Part shown: positions 1-9,447 of the stretch, piece after piece
Layout: the number at the start of each line of letters is the position of its first letter
Position numbering within the stretch: position 1 is the stretch's first letter
Origin: Ramlibacter monticola
GTDB taxonomy: Bacteria; Pseudomonadota; Gammaproteobacteria; Burkholderiales; Burkholderiaceae_C
Length of the DNA stretch: 64,000 nucleotides
Direction of reading: 5' to 3'
Assembly: GCF_016722785.1 (NCBI RefSeq)
Contig: NZ_JAEQNE010000010.1
Location: 62,001-126,000 of the forward strand
Translations under genes and position numbers: made by a program
Notes under the pieces: generated by a model
Told to the model about the DNA's origin: nothing
Databases searched by the model: none
The model's input: the letters and a program-made list of their open reading frames with translations, nothing else

Positions 1-1082
1 CGGGCCAGCATCCGGAGGTCCGCCCCGACGCGTTCGCAGGGGCCGAATTCAAGCGCCACGCCTTGGGCGAGCTCCTCCAGCGGCCCGATGTTCACCATGC
101 CCCGCCCGCTTCCCAGCAGCTTCGGCGCCAGGTAGACCAGGAACTCGTCGACCAGCCCCTCGCGCAGCAGCGAGCCGTTGAGCTTGAATCCCGACTCCAC
201 GTGCAATTCATTGACGCCGCGGCCGGCCAGGTCCCGCAGCAGGGCCGCCAGATCGACCTTGCCGCCCGGGCCGGGCAGGTGGGTGACGTGGGCGCCGCGC
301 GCTTCCAGGGCCGCCTGCGCTTCGGGCTGTTGCTCCGCCGCGTAGATCCAGACCGGGCGCTGCGGCACCCCGAACAGCGCCGCGTCCGGCGGCGTGTGCA
401 GGCGGCTGTCGACCACCACCAGCGGCGGCTGCTTGCCGACCGGGGCCAGCCGCACGTCCAGCCGCGGGTCGTCGTCCAGCACGGTGCCGATGCCGGTGAG
501 CAGGGCGCCGGCGCGGGCGCGCCAGCCGTGGCCGTCGGCGCGGGCCGCCTCGCCGGTGATCCACTGGCTGCGGCCGTTGGCCAGCGCGGTCTGGCCGTCG
601 AGGGAGGCCGCGATCTTCATGCGCACCCAGGGGCGGCCGCGCACCATGCGGCTGAAGAAGCCGATGTTCAGTTCGCGCGCCTCGGCGGCCCCGGGGCCGG
701 TCTCCACCGCCACGCCCGCGGCCCGCAGCCGGGCGAAGCCCTGGCCGGCCACCAGCGGGTTGGGATCGGTGAGGGAGGCGACCACCCGCGCGATGCCGGC
801 GCTGGCCAGCGCGTCGCAGCAGGGGCCGGTGCGGCCGTGGTGGGCGCAGGGCTCCAGCGTCACCCAGGCGGTGGCGCCGCGCACGTCGTGTCCCCGGGCC
901 GCGGCATCGCGCAGGGCCATGATCTCCGCGTGGGCCTGGCCGGCGGGCTGCGTGTGGCCCTGGCCGAGGACCGTGCGGCCGTCGGCCGCGACGATCACGC
1001 AGCCGACGCGGGGGTTGGGTTCGGTGTGGCCGACGGCGCGCGCGGCGAGCGCGAGCGCCTGGTCCATCGGGTTATCGGACAT
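1..1082 (-). CDS. ribD: RibD, bifunctional riboflavin deaminase/reductase (3' end cut by window edge)
   Basis: Catalyses two steps of riboflavin synthesis: deamination of diaminohydroxyphosphoribosylaminopyrimidine, then NADPH reduction of the ribose. Translation from the ATG at 1082 begins MSDNPMDQALALAARAVGH. The zinc deaminase signature is visible as HAE at residues 51-53 and PCAHHGRTGPCC with Cys79 and Cys88. A reductase domain follows from about residue 150 (KIAASLDGQTAL, WITGEAAR). About 360 codons are present, so only a few C-terminal residues should be missing for a family of about 370. It lies 37 bp after pilY1 on the same strand and may share that transcript. The start is supported by the absence of a longer in-frame ATG before the pilY1 stop. 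Confidence 0.93.
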   Translation of the reverse strand, partial: MSDNPMDQALALAARAVGHTEPNPRVGCVIVAADGRTVLGQGHTQPAGQAHAEIMALRDAAARGHDVRGATAWVTLEPCAHHGRTGPCCDALASAGIARVVASLTDPNPLVAGQGFARLRAAGVAVETGPGAAEARELNIGFFSRMVRGRPWVRMKIAASLDGQTALANGRSQWITGEAARADGHGWRARAGALLTGIGTVLDDDPRLDVRLAPVGKQPPLVVVDSRLHTPPDAALFGVPQRPVWIYAAEQQPEAQAALEARGAHVTHLPGPGGKVDLAALLRDLAGRGVNELHVESGFKLNGSLLREGLVDEFLVYLAPKLLGSGRGMVNIGPLEELAQGVALEFGPCERVGADLRMLA

Positions 1083-1119
1083 CCGGGCATTGTGCGGGAG
1101 GGCGGGCGCCCCCCTCGCA

Positions 1120-4100
1120 TCAATCCCCGTTCAGCTCGCGCCAGGAGATGCGGCGCGCCGGGCCGGTGTTCGGGGCGAACGGGATGTTCTTCAGCAGGGC
1201 TTCCACCAGGTCGGTGATCGGCTGCTGGGGGCCGCCGTTGCCGCTGCCGTCGCCCGTGCCGTCGCTGGGAGTGCCACCGCCGGCGTCGGAGCCGGTCGAG
1301 CCGCCGCCCGAGACGCGGATGATGCCGCGCATCTGGCCCTGCTCGGTCCGCACCACCGACGGACGCGTCGCCACGCAGGTGCACAGTTCGGAGCCGGCCA
1401 CGTTCCGGGTGCCCTGCACCGGGCCGCCGGTGAGGTAGTCCAGGAAGTACAGGAAGCTCTTCGCGTCCACCAGCGAGCTCTCGCCGCTGCAGCCGACGAT
1501 CAGGGCCGTGCTCGGCGGCTGGGGCTTGATGGTCGTGAACACCAGGGTGCCCACCGCCAGCGTGGCGTCCGTCACCGAGCGTTCGCCCTGCAGCGCCAGG
1601 TCGACGAACCAGCCGTTCTTCACGCCCCAGTCCACCGGGCTGGCGGTCACGGTCCGGACCTGCTGGCCGGGGGTGCAGACGGTGAGGGGCGAGCCCTGAG
1701 GGCACTCCTGCTCTACCAGGGTCTGCTGCACGAAGTTGCTGCCGCTCTGGCGTGGCGTGGCCAGGGTCGTCGAGTCCAGCTTGTCCTTCACGGCGTACAT
1801 GGTCTGCTGGCGCGTGTCGGTCAGGTCGGTCTGGCCAAGGTAGCGGCCGGTGCCGACGATCACCATCGGATTGGAGGCCACTGCGGCCACCACGGGCTTG
1901 GAAGTGATCGGCTGCGGGTTGCCGGCGGCGTCACGCAACTGCACCAGCAGCTGGGCGTCGGTGCCGGGGGCGCCGACCGTGTTGTTCACGTCGAAGCGCC
2001 AGAGGTTCCCCAGCAGGTCGCCGCCGTACACCTCTTCCACCGTGTTGTTGCTCGCCGCGTTCGGCGCGCGCGCCTGCAGCTTGGCCAGCCCGCTGGGCTC
2101 CGCCGCCGTGCCCACGCCGGTGGAGATCGTGTTGATCAGCGCACCGGTCTTGGCATTGATCACGAAGACGCGGCCCACGCCGTCCGCATTGTTGTAGCCG
2201 GACGCCACGATCACCACCCACGTGCCGTTGCTCAGCTTGGTGATGCGGGGGTTGCCGTAGCTGAAGCCGAGGTTGGAGTTCGTGAACTCCCACAGCAGGG
2301 TGGGGCTGGTCGGATTCGTGATGTCCAGCGCGTAGTAGGACTTGCCGCCCTGGTTGAGGCCGCCGACGATGATGGTGCGCCACTCGCTGCCGGAGCAGGT
2401 GGCCGCCGGCGCCTTGGGGCAGATGTCGCCGATTTCAGGCGTGCCGTCCACGAAGTAGCGGCGCTTGGTCGCGTAGTCCACGTCGGCCAGGCGATACATC
2501 TCCGGCAGCACCGCCGAGGGCACGAAGGCCCAGCGCTCCTGGCCGGTGAGGGCGTCGAACGCATGCAGCATGCCGTCGTTGGCCGCCACGTACACGGTCG
2601 GCTGCCGGCTGGCCATCGAGGCCTTGTAGTCGGAGAAGCCGGGGTCGAGGTATTCCGTCAGCGGCTGCTTCACGTAGCGCGCCTCGGCGTTCACGATGTC
2701 GCCGAGTACGTGGCTGCGCGTGCGATACCAGTTCCCTTCGTTGGTGCGGTCCCCGCGCAGGTAGCTCACGAGCGCCGAGCCCGCCGCGGAGTCCTGCGCG
2801 GTGTCCGTCATGCAGGTCGCGCCGCTGGTGCAGAACTGGGTGAGGCCCCGGCTCGCGGACACGAAGCTGATCGCGCTGCGCGAGAAGAAGTCGCGCTGGT
2901 TGGAGTTCAGGCTCGCCCAGGTGAAGGGGATCAGCTGGGACGTCCCGCTGACTTCGCCCACGGTGTAGATGTTGCGCGTCACGGGCGTGCCGTTCAGCCT
3001 CACCACGTTCTGTCCGTCATTGCCGGTGTCGGAGACATCGAAGGCGTCGCTGGAGGTGTAGTCCGCCACCACCGCGTAGCAGAGGCCGTCGCGCTGGAAG
3101 GCATCGTTGCGCTTGTACTGGCGGTTGGCCTGCCACGGGCTGGTCGCGCAGTCCAGCAGCTGCATCGCCGACCATTCCTGGCGCGTGAGCTGGCCGGCCA
3201 CGATCTTCTGCATGATCAGCTCGCCGAACCACTCGACCGACTTGTACGAGGAGCTGAAGACGAAGTTGTCGCTGCTCGTGATGTTCGGGTTGGAACTCGC
3301 GGCAGCCGCCGCGGTGCCGGGCCGCGGCGGGTTGTTGATCTGCGCCAGCATGCCGCTCAGCGCGTCGGCCAGCGAGACCGGGTCGGCTGCGCTGAAGTAG
3401 GTGCCGTGGCCGTTCACGGCCGCGTGCCACAGGTCGTCGATGTTCGCGGTGGAGTCCGCGGCCGGGGTCGGCCAGCTGCAGGTGGAGCCCGCCGACAGCC
3501 ACGGGCAGATGCCGGTGGTGGGACTGGCGGTGCTGCCGTTCGCCACGGTGAAGAAGTCGCCGGTCTGCTGCAGCCAGTAATCGGGCTGGTACACGCGCTG
3601 GCCCGACAGGTCGTTCTGGAAATTCGAGTAGACCATCTGCCCCTGCGCGCCCAGGCCCAGCGTGTGCGTGGTCATGTGCTGCTTGGTGCCGACGTCCTTG
3701 CCGTACGGCTTCACGTTGTTCGCGCACAGGTCGCTGGCGGTGGTGGCCGGCGCCACGATCGGGCCGGTGCAGGTGCCGGTCGCGTCCGCGCCGGTGGCGT
3801 CCGGGTCGCGCAGGTCGTGGTTGTAGTAGTAGGCCGCGATGTCGGCGAGCGTGTTGGTGGTGCCGCCGCTGGCCGTCAACTGGCATTCACGGGCGGTGCC
3901 GACGGTGTAGGTCGGCCCGGGGCTCTGCGCGACCGCCGTGCAGCTCGTCACGTTGGACCAGGTGCCCCAGGCGGAGTAGCCGCAGGTCACGGTTTCGCCC
4001 GCGGCGTTGGGGGTGCTGCTGGGCGTGCAGCTCGCCACGTCCGTCAGCGTGCCCTGCTGGGTGGTGCAGTTGCGGTAGACCGCGGCGTTGCTGAAGTCGT

Positions 4101-6228
4101 TCGCCACGAGCAGCGGGGAACAGTTCTGGACCGCCGCCGCGGCGGCGAACGCGTACTGGCACTGGATCGTCTGGCCGGACGCGTCCGGCGTCGTCGTCGG
4201 CGTGCAGGACGGCACATTGATGAAGGCCGAGGTCACGACCGTCTGGCAGTCGCGCGCGATTGCGACTGTCCAGTTGCCGTTGCCACTGGAGCGGTCTACC
4301 TTCGTGCACGATGCGGCGTTGGCCCATGCGCCGTCCACGTAGCGGCAGTCCGTGTTCTTGTCCGGGTCGCAGGAGGTGGCGTTCGACCAGCTGCCGTTGT
4401 TGGTACGCTTCTGCAATTGCGCGGTGCGGGTCTGCAACTGCGAGACCTGGCGCTGCAGCGTGCCGCGCTCGCCCACCTGCGTGTTGATGCGCCGCTGCAG
4501 CTTGCTGGTGCGTGCCTGGTTCTGGGAAGTCGCGCCGTCGTTGTAGGGCCGCGGCAGCGGGCCGTCCTGGTTGTCCATCGCCGTCGTGCCATCGAGCTTG
4601 ACGCCGCCGCCGCCGTTCCAGAAGCCGTCGGTGGAGAGGATGGTGTAGTTGCGCTGGCAGGAGAACTGCATCGGGTCGGTCACCCGGGTGCCGTTGAGGG
4701 TGGATCCGTTCAGCACGCCGCCATACAGGCGGCCGGCGGTGGAGAGGGCCGTGCGCAGGGGCGTGCTGTTGGCCGGCTTCGCGGCGAACAGCTTCGAGTA
4801 CCAGGTGAACTTCTGGCTGCTGTTGAAATCGGTGATGTTGACGAAGTCGCTGGTGGTGTTGTTGTTGATGCTCAGGTAGCCGATGCGGTAGCGCGTGCGG
4901 TTGGCCGCGATGTCCGCCTCGGTGTCGAGCGAGGCGAACGCGCGCGACGTGGCCGTCTTCATCATCTGCATCCGGGTGCGGTAGTACGCCCACCAGTTGG
5001 CGTAGTTCGTCATCTCCTCTTCGTACGTGCAGGTGGTGCCGGCGCAGTCGGTGCGCGCCGCCGCCTTGTTCGTCGCGCCCGGGAAGGGGTAGCTGGTGAC
5101 GCTGCGGGTGATGACGGTCAGCAGGTTCTCGCCCGGCACCGGGTTGGTGCTGCGCGTGGTGCTGCTGGCGTTCCAGTCGACCAGGGGGATGCTCTGGCGC
5201 GCGAAGGCCGCCGTCGTGGAGGTGACGGTGCCGCTGTTGGTCACCACCGGCGAGGAGGGGGTGGCGCCCGGGGCGTAGATCCGCACCGTGCCGGCGCCGT
5301 TGTCGAAGGCGAAGTAGCCGACGGTCGTGCAGTTGCCGGTCTGCACCAGCTGGCACGCGTTGATCGCGGCGGCGACGCGTTGGGCAACCGTAGTGTTGGT
5401 GCTCGTGGAAGCGGTCGATGCGGAGAGGATCTCCTTGCCGTCGACCTTGATGCTGGTGATGGCCGCGTTGTTGGGGTTGGAGAACGCGATGGTCGCCATG
5501 CGCGGCGCGGCCATGCGCGGGCGGTCGTAGCTGCTGCCGGCCCACAGCCCGCGGCAGGAGGTCAGGGCGTTGCTGTTGCACCAGCGCAGGGGCGCGGCGT
5601 ACTGGAAGTTGCCGGTCGGGACGGCGCTGGTCGTGCAGTTGGTCAGCGCCGGCGAGTCGCAGTACTCGCCCGGCTGGATCGTGTAGAAGTAGGCGTCGGT
5701 TTCGAGGTTGGTCAGGGGCCGGTTGCCGCTGGAGTCCTTCTGGACGTTGTAGCCGTCGAACATCACCGCCCGCCAGTTCGGCCGGGTCTGGGTCATGTCG
5801 GCGCCCGTGGCCGCCGACGTGCCGTTCATGCTGGCGTAGGTCTCCTTCGTCCCGGAGCTGTTGAACGTGACGGGCGGCAGGTAGCGCACCGCGGGGTTGT
5901 ACGACACGCCGTTGAACGAGGCGTTGCGGAACAGGTAGGCCGGCAGCGAGGAATAGTTGCTCGGACGGTCGTTCGCCCAGTCCGGCAGGTAGTTCCAGTC
6001 CATGCTGCCGGAGTCGTCCAGCACCATCAGGATGTTCGGCTTGATGTCCACCGCGGAGCCGACGGCGAAGGTCGGCAGCGGGACGGTGGAGAGGTCGGTG
6101 GCTGCCAGCAGGCCGAGGGGCACCGCCGCCACGCCGAGCGCCATTGCCGTGCCGAGCGCACGGCGGAAGGGGGAGCGGCGGGCGGGCCGCTTCGCGGCGG
6201 GGTTACTTCGTAACATAGGCTTGAACAT
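1120..6228 (-). CDS. pilY1: PilY1-like type IV pilus tip adhesin/biogenesis factor
   Basis: Large secreted protein (1702 aa) expected at the pilus tip, acting in pilus assembly, adhesion and surface sensing. The ATG at 6228 is chosen because GGAGGAC lies 8 nt upstream; it overlaps the pilX stop by 26 bp. Visible parts: N-terminal signal segment (about residues 22-43); a von Willebrand A domain with the MIDAS motif DDSGS at 71-75; a charged Q/R/L-rich stretch resembling a coiled coil at about 569-616; a Cys-rich stretch with repeated WSN(A/V)TSC-like units to about 780; and the conserved C-terminal PilY1 beta-propeller from about 1200 (VYVAANDGMLHAF, RRYFVDGTPEIGDI, ASGYNNADGVGRVFVINAKTG). The middle coiled-coil/Cys-rich segment is unlike the Pseudomonas protein as I know it. 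Last gene of the pilE-fimT-pilV-pilW-pilX-pilY1 cluster. Confidence 0.92.
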   Translation of the reverse strand: MFKPMLRSNPAAKRPARRSPFRRALGTAMALGVAAVPLGLLAATDLSTVPLPTFAVGSAVDIKPNILMVLDDSGSMDWNYLPDWANDRPSNYSSLPAYLFRNASFNGVSYNPAVRYLPPVTFNSSGTKETYASMNGTSAATGADMTQTRPNWRAVMFDGYNVQKDSSGNRPLTNLETDAYFYTIQPGEYCDSPALTNCTTSAVPTGNFQYAAPLRWCNSNALTSCRGLWAGSSYDRPRMAAPRMATIAFSNPNNAAITSIKVDGKEILSASTASTSTNTTVAQRVAAAINACQLVQTGNCTTVGYFAFDNGAGTVRIYAPGATPSSPVVTNSGTVTSTTAAFARQSIPLVDWNASSTTRSTNPVPGENLLTVITRSVTSYPFPGATNKAAARTDCAGTTCTYEEEMTNYANWWAYYRTRMQMMKTATSRAFASLDTEADIAANRTRYRIGYLSINNNTTSDFVNITDFNSSQKFTWYSKLFAAKPANSTPLRTALSTAGRLYGGVLNGSTLNGTRVTDPMQFSCQRNYTILSTDGFWNGGGGVKLDGTTAMDNQDGPLPRPYNDGATSQNQARTSKLQRRINTQVGERGTLQRQVSQLQTRTAQLQKRTNNGSWSNATSCDPDKNTDCRYVDGAWANAASCTKVDRSSGNGNWTVAIARDCQTVVTSAFINVPSCTPTTTPDASGQTIQCQYAFAAAAAVQNCSPLLVANDFSNAAVYRNCTTQQGTLTDVASCTPSSTPNAAGETVTCGYSAWGTWSNVTSCTAVAQSPGPTYTVGTARECQLTASGGTTNTLADIAAYYYNHDLRDPDATGADATGTCTGPIVAPATTASDLCANNVKPYGKDVGTKQHMTTHTLGLGAQGQMVYSNFQNDLSGQRVYQPDYWLQQTGDFFTVANGSTASPTTGICPWLSAGSTCSWPTPAADSTANIDDLWHAAVNGHGTYFSAADPVSLADALSGMLAQINNPPRPGTAAAAASSNPNITSSDNFVFSSSYKSVEWFGELIMQKIVAGQLTRQEWSAMQLLDCATSPWQANRQYKRNDAFQRDGLCYAVVADYTSSDAFDVSDTGNDGQNVVRLNGTPVTRNIYTVGEVSGTSQLIPFTWASLNSNQRDFFSRSAISFVSASRGLTQFCTSGATCMTDTAQDSAAGSALVSYLRGDRTNEGNWYRTRSHVLGDIVNAEARYVKQPLTEYLDPGFSDYKASMASRQPTVYVAANDGMLHAFDALTGQERWAFVPSAVLPEMYRLADVDYATKRRYFVDGTPEIGDICPKAPAATCSGSEWRTIIVGGLNQGGKSYYALDITNPTSPTLLWEFTNSNLGFSYGNPRITKLSNGTWVVIVASGYNNADGVGRVFVINAKTGALINTISTGVGTAAEPSGLAKLQARAPNAASNNTVEEVYGGDLLGNLWRFDVNNTVGAPGTDAQLLVQLRDAAGNPQPITSKPVVAAVASNPMVIVGTGRYLGQTDLTDTRQQTMYAVKDKLDSTTLATPRQSGSNFVQQTLVEQECPQGSPLTVCTPGQQVRTVTASPVDWGVKNGWFVDLALQGERSVTDATLAVGTLVFTTIKPQPPSTALIVGCSGESSLVDAKSFLYFLDYLTGGPVQGTRNVAGSELCTCVATRPSVVRTEQGQMRGIIRVSGGGSTGSDAGGGTPSDGTGDGSGNGGPQQPITDLVEALLKNIPFAPNTGPARRISWRELNGD

Positions 6229-6805
6229 AGCTTTCTGTCCTCCGGGGGCCCGAGACGCGGACGGTGATGCGGTAGTACACGGCGGTGGCCACTTCATACG
6301 AGGGATCGTCGATGCCCTGGCCGCCCCGCTTGTCCATGATGGCGGGCGACATCACGCAGGAAACCCCGACGCCGGGGGCGCCGGCGGACGGGCATTGCCG
6401 GTGGATGACGTATTCGATGCGGTTGCCGAACTCGTCCTCGTTCCAGAGCTTGGCGGAGTCGGCCAGCGACAGCTTCCAGAACTCCTGCCAGGTCTGGCCG
6501 GGAGCCGGGTTCTGGGCCGCCTGCAACATGGCGAAGTAGCCGCTGGTGGGGTCGTCGCTGTCACGCCGACCCTCGAGGTCCACCTCCAGCGCCCGGATCG
6601 CCTCTTCGACGCCCTTGTCGGCGGCGCGCGTCGCGGATTGCTGGAACGCGAGGTTGCCGGCCACCAGCGTGGCGGTGTCGACGGAGCGGATCATCGAGAT
6701 GCCGGCGATCGTGATGGCCACCAGGACGACCAGGGCCACCACGAGCACGATGCCGCGCTGGCGGGCGCGCCGCAGCGGCGAAGGGACGGTTCGGCGCTTC
6801 AGCAT
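6203..6805 (-). CDS. pilX: PilX-like minor pilin
   Basis: 200-aa type IV minor pseudopilin, expected in the priming complex at the pilus tip. The N terminus is MLKRRTVPSPLRRARQRG followed by the hydrophobic helix IVLVVALVVLVAITIAGISM, so prepilin peptidase would cut after Gly18. There is no Glu at mature position 5, as is common for PilX/GspK-type subunits. The body matches the PilX pattern (SVDTATLVAGNLAFQQSA, AADKGVEEAI). The ATG overlaps the pilW stop by 7 bp and the 3' end overlaps pilY1, so expression is probably translationally coupled. Confidence 0.85.
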   Translation of the reverse strand: MLKRRTVPSPLRRARQRGIVLVVALVVLVAITIAGISMIRSVDTATLVAGNLAFQQSATRAADKGVEEAIRALEVDLEGRRDSDDPTSGYFAMLQAAQNPAPGQTWQEFWKLSLADSAKLWNEDEFGNRIEYVIHRQCPSAGAPGVGVSCVMSPAIMDKRGGQGIDDPSYEVATAVYYRITVRVSGPRRTESYVQAYVTK

Positions 6806-7941
6806 GACGCGGGCGTCCTGATCCAGTTGATGTTGCGGGAGGGCGCGACCGTCTCGAACGTCCGGTAGCGGTAGCACTGCCACTCCGCGTCCGCGCTGAG
6901 GTCGAGCGGCGCGGGGACGGGGGCGTTGGGCGTGGCAAGGCTGCCCTCCCATCGGGGTGCATTGCCAGCGTGGGTCACCGGTTCGCACACGCGCTGCTTC
7001 GTCGTCGGGTCGAGATGGCTCTCGAACTGGCTGCTGCGCGCGACGAGGGCGAAGCGCACGGCGGGTGTGCGGGCCAGCGCGCAGGCGTCCATTGGGGCAA
7101 GAGGGGCGGCAGGGGGGGCAGGGGCGGTGACCCAGGTGTCGACGATGCCGTCCATCGCGCCGGCGGCGGCGGTGTCGCGGCCGTACTGCGCGCGCAGGCT
7201 GACGATGTTGCCGGCCACGGCCGTCCAGTTCGCTGCGCTCGCGGGGCTGCTGCTGCAGTTGGAGACCATGAAATCGCACGACGTGAGGGAACCGCCCCGC
7301 ACGGCGTAGGCAACGATGTGGGGTGCGCGCCCCAGGTTGTAGAGGATGCCGGTGACCGCGGCCGGGTCCAGGACGTCGACGTTCACCAGGTAGTTGACCC
7401 GGGGCGGGACCACGCGCGCCAGCTTGAGGTTGCCGGCACAGGTGGGGGGCGCCGCCACCACGTAATCGTTGTCGGCCAGGGCGCTCGACGCGCCGACGCC
7501 ATAGCCGGCGCCCTGGATGCCCCGGATCTGCTGGCCTTCGGGCTGGCCGTTGTCGCTGCCGTACACGATGAGCAGCCGGTCGGTGTTGGCATCGCCCGCC
7601 GGGATGACGGTGGTCGGCGGGTTGATCGTCACGGGCGCCAGCGGGACCACCACGCCCGGGCGCAGCTCCAGGTTGCATCCCAGCAGCCTGGGGGAATTGA
7701 TCCCGAAGCCGGCCTGCACCAGGTCGCGCTCGATCAGGTGCGACATCACCGCCCCGCTGCTCAGGGCCTCGTTGCCCGCAGTGGTGGAGCGCGTGCGCTG
7801 GTCGGAGGTGAGCAGCACCTCCGTCATGATGGCCACGCCGATCATGGCGATGACCATGCCGACCAGGATCTCGATGAGCGAGAAGCCGCCCTGTCGCTGC
7901 AGCGGCCGGCGGGAGGGGGAAACGAGGGCCAGGGCGCTCAT
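6799..7941 (-). CDS. pilW: PilW-like minor pilin
   Basis: 380-aa minor pseudopilin. A class III signal peptide is visible: GG at residues 18-19, cleavage before FSLIE with Glu24 at mature position 5, then the helix ILVGMVIAMIGVAIM. The long variable C-terminal domain has several Cys residues, as in PilW/PulJ-type proteins. Its ATG shares the ATGA overlap with the pilV stop. Gene order and size support PilW; sequence outside the N-terminal helix is too variable for more. Confidence 0.85.
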   Translation of the reverse strand: MSALALVSPSRRPLQRQGGFSLIEILVGMVIAMIGVAIMTEVLLTSDQRTRSTTAGNEALSSGAVMSHLIERDLVQAGFGINSPRLLGCNLELRPGVVVPLAPVTINPPTTVIPAGDANTDRLLIVYGSDNGQPEGQQIRGIQGAGYGVGASSALADNDYVVAAPPTCAGNLKLARVVPPRVNYLVNVDVLDPAAVTGILYNLGRAPHIVAYAVRGGSLTSCDFMVSNCSSSPASAANWTAVAGNIVSLRAQYGRDTAAAGAMDGIVDTWVTAPAPPAAPLAPMDACALARTPAVRFALVARSSQFESHLDPTTKQRVCEPVTHAGNAPRWEGSLATPNAPVPAPLDLSADAEWQCYRYRTFETVAPSRNINWIRTPASC

Positions 7942-8402
7942 TGGGCGATCTTCGATTGGACTTCGTAGCGGTGCCGCTCGGAGCTGTCCTCCGAGGGCGA
8001 GCGCCAGTAGATCTTGATGGTCACCAGGCCGTCGTCCTCGACTTCGACCGTCGGCTTCAGGGTGGCCGAGGTGATCGTCGCGCCGGGCAGGGTGTCGGAA
8101 ACCCGGGTCGCCCACTCGAAATAGCCCGCGCAGGCGACGGTGGGGCAGGTGTTGTACTTCGTCTGCAGGGCGGCGGGGGTGCGGTTGTCGATCCACATCC
8201 GTCCGAGCAGCTGGCCGGCCAGGTGCGACGCCTCGGAACGGTACCGCGCCTCGGTCGATTGCTTCACGGCGGTGGCCTGCAGGCCGACGATGCCGAGAAT
8301 GCCCACGGAGAAGATCAGGATCGCGATGAGGGCTTCGAGCAGCATCACGCCACCCTGGAACCGCCGGCTCCGCCGGGCGGCCATCGGATTGTTCGCACGC
8401 AC
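7938..8402 (-). CDS. pilV: PilV-like minor pilin
   Basis: 154-aa minor pseudopilin. The GTG start at 8402 is chosen because AAGGAG lies 7 nt upstream and it leaves an 11-bp gap to the upstream gene; an open frame continues further 5' but without a ribosome binding site. The N terminus is VRANNPMAARRSRRFQGG, then VMLLEALIAILIFSVGILGI with the Glu expected at mature position 5. The region after the helix (GLQATAVKQSTEARYRSEA) is typical of PilV. Coupled to pilW through an ATGA overlap. Confidence 0.85.
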   Translation of the reverse strand: MRANNPMAARRSRRFQGGVMLLEALIAILIFSVGILGIVGLQATAVKQSTEARYRSEASHLAGQLLGRMWIDNRTPAALQTKYNTCPTVACAGYFEWATRVSDTLPGATITSATLKPTVEVEDDGLVTIKIYWRSPSEDSSERHRYEVQSKIAQ

Positions 8403-8413
8403 GTCGGTTCTCC

Positions 8414-9010
8414 TTAGCAGGCGCGCGGGTCGGGGGAGGCGACGGCGGGGTCGCACATCCGGACCTGGCCTCCGGTGGTCACGATGACGGACAGGCAGCG
8501 CATGTCGCCACCCGCGGCGACGCAGGTGCCGCCGCCGGGATTGGTGACGCGGAAGACCGCGTTGTTGTTGGCCGCGGCGAGCGTGCTGACCCGCCCCAGC
8601 GGCGTGAACTTCAGTTCGTCGAAGGCGCCGGAGTCTGCGCCGCTGGTGCGGTCGACCGTCACGCGTGCGACCTCCGCGGTCCGCGAGCCCTCGGAGGGGT
8701 GCCGCTCCTGCAGCGTCTCCGGGCAGGCCTGCTGGCCGTCGATGAGGTTGGTTTCCGGCGTGTCGCAGCCGACGCGCCAGCCGTTCGCTTCGAGCAGCTG
8801 GAACCGGATGATCCGGTTGCGCTGCAGCGCCTCGGTGCGGGCCAACTGCAGGCCGTTCTGGATCGTCTCGGCGGCCGTGCGGATCTGGCGGTTCTGGTTG
8901 CCCTGCTGGAACGAGGGAATCGCCATCGCGATCAGGAGGCCGGCGAGGGTGACGCCGACCATGACCTCGACGAGGCTCACGCCGGCTTGCCGACGCATGC
9001 CGCTCAACAC
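8414..9010 (-). CDS. fimT: FimT/FimU-like minor pilin (GspH family)
   Basis: Up to 198 aa. Prepilin signal RRQAG|VSLVEVMVGVTLAGLLIAMAIPS, with Glu at mature position 5, then the GspH/FimT pattern (AAETIQNGLQLARTEALQRNR). It is the second gene of the minor pilin cluster. The start is uncertain: GTG at 9010, TTG at 9007 or ATG at 8998 are all in frame behind a G-rich stretch overlapping the pilE stop. The ATG at 8998 gives the usual short leader (194 aa). Whether it is FimT or FimU cannot be settled by eye. Confidence 0.82.
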   Translation of the reverse strand: MLSGMRRQAGVSLVEVMVGVTLAGLLIAMAIPSFQQGNQNRQIRTAAETIQNGLQLARTEALQRNRIIRFQLLEANGWRVGCDTPETNLIDGQQACPETLQERHPSEGSRTAEVARVTVDRTSGADSGAFDELKFTPLGRVSTLAAANNNAVFRVTNPGGGTCVAAGGDMRCLSVIVTTGGQVRMCDPAVASPDPRAC

Positions 9011-9447
9011 GATCCCCCCGGCCTGGTGACCCAGCAGCTGGCGTTGCCCGACCAGCTCGTCACGCCCGTGACGGTGGACCGCTTGGAGTTGGACTGGTCG
9101 ACGGAGAAGGTGAAGCCCGCCATCGACCCCTTGCCGATCGCGTACAGGGTGTAGCCGCTGCGGGTGCGGGTATCGCCGCCGCCGCCGTTGGCGCTGAAGT
9201 CGAAGGCCTGGCTGGTCGAGCTGTCCAGGTTGCCGGCGGTGGCGCCTTCGTAGGTGCGGTTGTCCTGGAAGAACTGCTCCATCTGGACCCGCTTCGCCGA
9301 GAGGCCGGACGTGGCGTCCGGGATGCGGCCGCGAAGGACGTAGGAGCGGTACGAGGGGAGGGCGACCGAGGCCAGGATCGCGACGATCGCGACCGTGATC
9401 ATCAGCTCGATGAGCGTAAATCCTGCTGTGCGTGATCTTCTTTGCAT
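9004..9447 (-). CDS. pilE: PilE-like type IV pilin
   Basis: 147-aa prepilin. The N terminus MQRRSRTAG|FTLIELMITVAIVAILASVALPSYRSY is a textbook class III signal, with cleavage after Gly9 and Glu14 at mature position 5. The C-terminal region has GYTLYAIGKGS and paired Cys residues near the end (SCWV and the terminal SC), consistent with a disulfide loop. In related betaproteobacterial clusters this position is held by the minor pilin PilE rather than the main fibre subunit PilA; I infer the same here. First gene of the minus-strand cluster. The 159 bp upstream shows no convincing -24/-12 or -35/-10 pair. Confidence 0.87.
   Translation of the reverse strand: MQRRSRTAGFTLIELMITVAIVAILASVALPSYRSYVLRGRIPDATSGLSAKRVQMEQFFQDNRTYEGATAGNLDSSTSQAFDFSANGGGGDTRTRSGYTLYAIGKGSMAGFTFSVDQSNSKRSTVTGVTSWSGNASCWVTRPGGSC

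Noticed and set aside
394..6213. Very long open frame on the plus strand opposite pilY1
   Set aside because: It is the complement of a GC-rich coding gene; the amino acid content is Arg/Gly/Ala/His-rich with no domain, whereas the minus strand encodes clear VWA and beta-propeller motifs.
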